From: Clostridia bacterium
GTDB taxonomy: Bacteria > Bacillota_A > Clostridia > Oscillospirales > CAG-272
Assembly: GCA_017552165.1 (NCBI GenBank)
Contig: JAFZCF010000040.1
Span: forward strand, 1-8,368
Reading direction: 5' to 3'
Length of the DNA stretch: 8,368 nt
Below, one piece after another: positions 6,852 through 8,368 of the stretch; position 1 is the first letter of the stretch; every line of letters begins with the position of its first letter. Position numbers and translations under genes: made by a program. Below the pieces are notes generated by a model that did no database searches, was not told the origin of the DNA, and was given only the letters and a program-made list of their open reading frames with translations.

Positions 6852-6885
6852 AAAGGACGGGAAAGCCCCGTCCTTTTGAATTATT
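6852..6885. terminator. Bidirectional intrinsic terminator
   Basis: AAAGGACGGG (6852-6861), loop AAAGC, CCCGTCCTTT (6867-6876), then T and a T-rich tail: a 10-bp perfect stem, 10 bases after the mnmA stop. Read on the minus strand the same stem is followed by GATTTT, so it can also end transcription of the convergent membrane-protein gene, whose stop is at 6946. Confidence 0.85.
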
Positions 6886-6945
6886 CTGCGTTGTGACAGT
6901 TATGAATCCGATGAATGATTCGGAATAGATCAAACTCAACCGCAT

Positions 6946-7758
6946 TTACTCCGATTGGATAGCACCGTGCGTTGATTTATACCATTTGCTGTAATTCCCA
7001 GTGACTTTTTTTCTTTCAACAAAGTATGCAACCGGACAGGGTAGAAATTCAAACACGATAGCCGTTATGAGAATAAGGAAAAACGATAGATCGATTCTTG
7101 GCGACCCTGTTTCAGAAAACGGAAATAATTCCAAAAACGCCGTAAGAGCCACCATTATTAACCAACACCACATTATCCATTTTCTTCCTGTTTTAAGAAC
7201 AAAAGACCCCGTAAAGGCCGATGAAATCATGATCATCATTCCGGAAATTATCAGCGCCAAAGCATCCACTCCTTCGCTACTGATAAAAGTCCATTTCTTC
7301 AGCACCACCGCTATTATTGTGTTCAATGCGAGTGTTATAACAAGAAGGATGGAGATAAGGAAATCAATTCGTGTGCTTTTACCGCCTCTAAAAACTATTA
7401 ATCCCTTGATGATGATAAATAGCACGCTCCAGAATGCAATCCATCCGCATCGTATCAGCGCTCCGATCCATAGATTATTTCCCAGTGAAAAAAGTGTCAA
7501 CGAGTTCAACGGTATGGTAGCAAGACAGATTATTACTGTCAAAATCGTAAACAATATCCGCTTTCCCCTATCAAGGATTTTTGTATAATATGAATCGGCA
7601 AGCAGCACAACAATTATCGGTAGGCAAAAAGTTTTCCAAACGATTACAACCATGGACATGGTGTAATCAAGGACCGAGAAAACAGTTGATACAAGCACAA
7701 GTGCGATGAGTATCAGAATCAAAGTTCGCACGGCAGATTTGGTTTGGTTTTTTTCCAT
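6946..7758 (-). CDS. Multi-pass membrane protein of unknown family
   Basis: A 270-residue protein. The ATG at 7758 is preferred because GGAG (minus strand, 7765-7768) lies 6 bases before it; an in-frame TTG at 7770 overlaps that SD and is rejected. About eight membrane segments are visible (roughly 10-30, 34-55, 67-90, 96-123, 131-153, 164-187, 194-214, 222-247), with short loops and a basic C-terminal tail (248-270). No transporter signature, enzyme motif or named domain is recognised. Base composition is clearly AT-richer than the neighbours: two 60-base lines counted 40% and 43% GC (7081-7140, 7261-7320), against 60% for a line in mnmA (5761-5820). This suggests horizontal acquisition. It is convergent to mnmA, and the same-strand ORF just upstream appears truncated, so this gene may have arrived with a rearrangement. 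No strong promoter could be placed in 7759-7875. Existence is well supported; function is unknown. Confidence 0.8.
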   Translation of the reverse strand: MEKNQTKSAVRTLILILIALVLVSTVFSVLDYTMSMVVIVWKTFCLPIIVVLLADSYYTKILDRGKRILFTILTVIICLATIPLNSLTLFSLGNNLWIGALIRCGWIAFWSVLFIIIKGLIVFRGGKSTRIDFLISILLVITLALNTIIAVVLKKWTFISSEGVDALALIISGMMIMISSAFTGSFVLKTGRKWIMWCWLIMVALTAFLELFPFSETGSPRIDLSFFLILITAIVFEFLPCPVAYFVERKKVTGNYSKWYKSTHGAIQSE

Positions 7759-7875
7759 TTCAAACTCCAAAATTATTTATTTTGATGTTCAATATATTCA
7801 CTACCATTGTAAAACCCGCATTTTATTACTGCAGGAACGGCATGCCCTGTACCCGAATAATGGACACTTAGGGAC

Positions 7876-8178
7876 TCAAGTGTTCCCGTCAAAAGCAAGT
7901 CTGTTGTCCGCTTCGCGCCATTTGCCGTCGCAGTCCTCATAGTGTACGGCGTCGGCGTATGATACTGCTATGAAGCTCCCGTCGTTCAGCAGAAAGTGTT
8001 TCTCATACTCTCCCCGCCCCGGCTCGTATTCCGCAGAGATGAGGACGGCCCGCGGGAGATCGCCTTCCGCGCTCGATACCGGCAGCGCTATCTGCGTCAA
8101 AGAGACAAAAGCCAGCGTCACGGCAAGCAGCAGCGACAGGATTTTTGCCCCTTGGGTTTTTGGTTTTTTGGTTTTCAT
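7876..8178 (-). CDS. N-terminal fragment of a large secreted protein (probable remnant)
   Basis: A 100-residue ORF with ideal expression signals: SD AGGAGG (8184-8189) 5 bases before the ATG at 8178, and a promoter at 8204-8233. The N-terminus is a signal peptide: lysine-rich start, hydrophobic 11-33, probable cleavage after Ala37 (VSSA|EG). The mature part contains A-V-L-I-S-A-E-Y (44-51), G-E-Y-E-K-H-F-L-L-N-D-G-S-F-I (56-70) and D-G-K-W-R-E-A-D-N-R-L (84-94). From memory, this pattern opens very long secreted clostridial proteins (often with RHS-like or beta-rich repeats), where it continues well beyond the D-N-R-L motif. Here it ends abruptly at TGA seven codons after that motif, directly before AT-richer DNA. 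I read it as the 5' end of a gene truncated by recombination or a stop mutation. A genuine short secreted peptide remains possible. The parent family is recalled, not searched. Confidence 0.65.
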   Translation of the reverse strand: MKTKKPKTQGAKILSLLLAVTLAFVSLTQIALPVSSAEGDLPRAVLISAEYEPGRGEYEKHFLLNDGSFIAVSYADAVHYEDCDGKWREADNRLAFDGNT

Positions 8179-8203
8179 AAAAACCTCCTTTTCGGACGAT
8201 AAT

Positions 8204-8233
8204 TTTTTAGCACACCTCGGGCGGATGTGTCAA
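8204..8233 (-). promoter_or_regulatory. Promoter and start signals of the secreted-protein fragment
   Basis: On the minus strand, TTGACA (8228-8233) is followed by an 18-base spacer and TAAAAA (8204-8209), a perfect -35 with a 4-of-6 -10. It lies just upstream of the SD AGGAGG (8184-8189) and the ATG at 8178, so the fragment is probably still transcribed and translated. Confidence 0.6.
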
Positions 8234-8262
8234 GACAAGGCGCTCGGGAGCGCGCCCTGCAT

Positions 8263-8295
8263 CCGTCTTTGAGGCGGCCTCTGTATATAAGACGG
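8263..8295. repeat. Nested inverted repeat
   Basis: CCGTCTT (8263-8269) and AAGACGG (8289-8295) are perfect inverted 7-bp arms. Inside them sits a smaller GAGG/CCTC pairing (8271-8281). The element lies in gene-free DNA upstream of the fragment's promoter. No T-run follows, so it is not a convincing terminator; its role is unknown. Confidence 0.4.
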
Positions 8296-8313
8296 AAAAG
8301 AAGGCCAAAACCG

Positions 8314-8346
8314 GACAACTTTTGACTTCATTTTTTGAAAGTTGTC
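8314..8346. repeat. 9-bp inverted repeat overlapping a possible -35 box
   Basis: GACAACTTT (8314-8322) and AAAGTTGTC (8338-8346) are perfect inverted arms 15 bases apart. A plus-strand TTGACT (8322-8327) starts at the last base of the left arm, and a weak CATAAA follows at 8346-8351 with 18-base spacing. This could be an operator over a promoter for a gene to the right of the window, or simply a hairpin. No coding frame is supported from 8234 to the window end. Confidence 0.4.
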
Positions 8347-8368
8347 ATAAATGAGACGAAACAAGTCG

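Noticed and set aside
7001..7588. Plus-strand ORF (195 aa) opposite the AT-richer membrane protein
   Set aside because: No SD and no coherent membrane or domain pattern; the minus-strand frame has clear TM segments and an SD.
7801..7832. Minus-strand promoter for the membrane-protein gene (TACAAT-like -10 near 7807)
   Set aside because: The box 17 bases upstream does not resemble TTGACA, so the match is no better than expected in AT-rich DNA.

Overview
The window looks like a chromosomal segment of an uncultured, GC-rich Clostridia-type Firmicute (Oscillospiraceae/Ruminococcaceae-like gut lineage). This is inferred from strong AGGAGG/AGGGGG ribosome binding sites, three near-consensus sigma-A promoters, an orphan ECF S-component, an S11-type penicillin-binding-protein relative, a Firmicute-style MnmA, and a secreted-protein N-terminus of a kind I recall from clostridial proteins. 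One 60-base line of the core (5761-5820) is 60% GC by direct count. Lines in the 6946-7758 gene count 40% (7081-7140) and 43% (7261-7320).

Layout. Positions 1-2136 hold a minus-strand operon: a TPR-like lipoprotein, then, 4 bases downstream, a secreted protein of at least 426 residues that runs off the left edge. The secreted protein has no stop codon in the window, so a simple stop-bounded ORF search would miss it. A back-to-back pair of perfect TTGACA-17-TATAAT promoters (2178-2206 minus, 2276-2304 plus) separates it from a plus-strand operon. That operon encodes an ECF-transporter S-component (after a structured leader), a membrane-anchored D,D-carboxypeptidase-like protein, and an MFS/GPH-like transporter. 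A perfect 14-bp inverted repeat then precedes mnmA (tRNA U34 2-thiouridylase), which ends at a bidirectional terminator.

The right end (about 6880-8368) is different in character. It has an AT-richer 8-TM membrane protein of unknown family, convergent to mnmA. Just upstream of that, on the same strand, is a 100-residue signal-peptide ORF that looks like the N-terminal stump of a much larger secreted protein but keeps its promoter and an ideal Shine-Dalgarno. The last ~135 bases hold two inverted repeats and no gene I can support.

The most notable observation is the S11-type protein at 3041-4093. The fold-level landmarks and KTG are retained, but the catalytic SxxK lysine and the SxN asparagine are both cysteine (S-I-T-C and S-G-C). 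This suggests a pseudoenzyme, a redox or metal-responsive binding protein, or altered chemistry. I found no CRISPR array, tRNA, rRNA, transposase or phage module.
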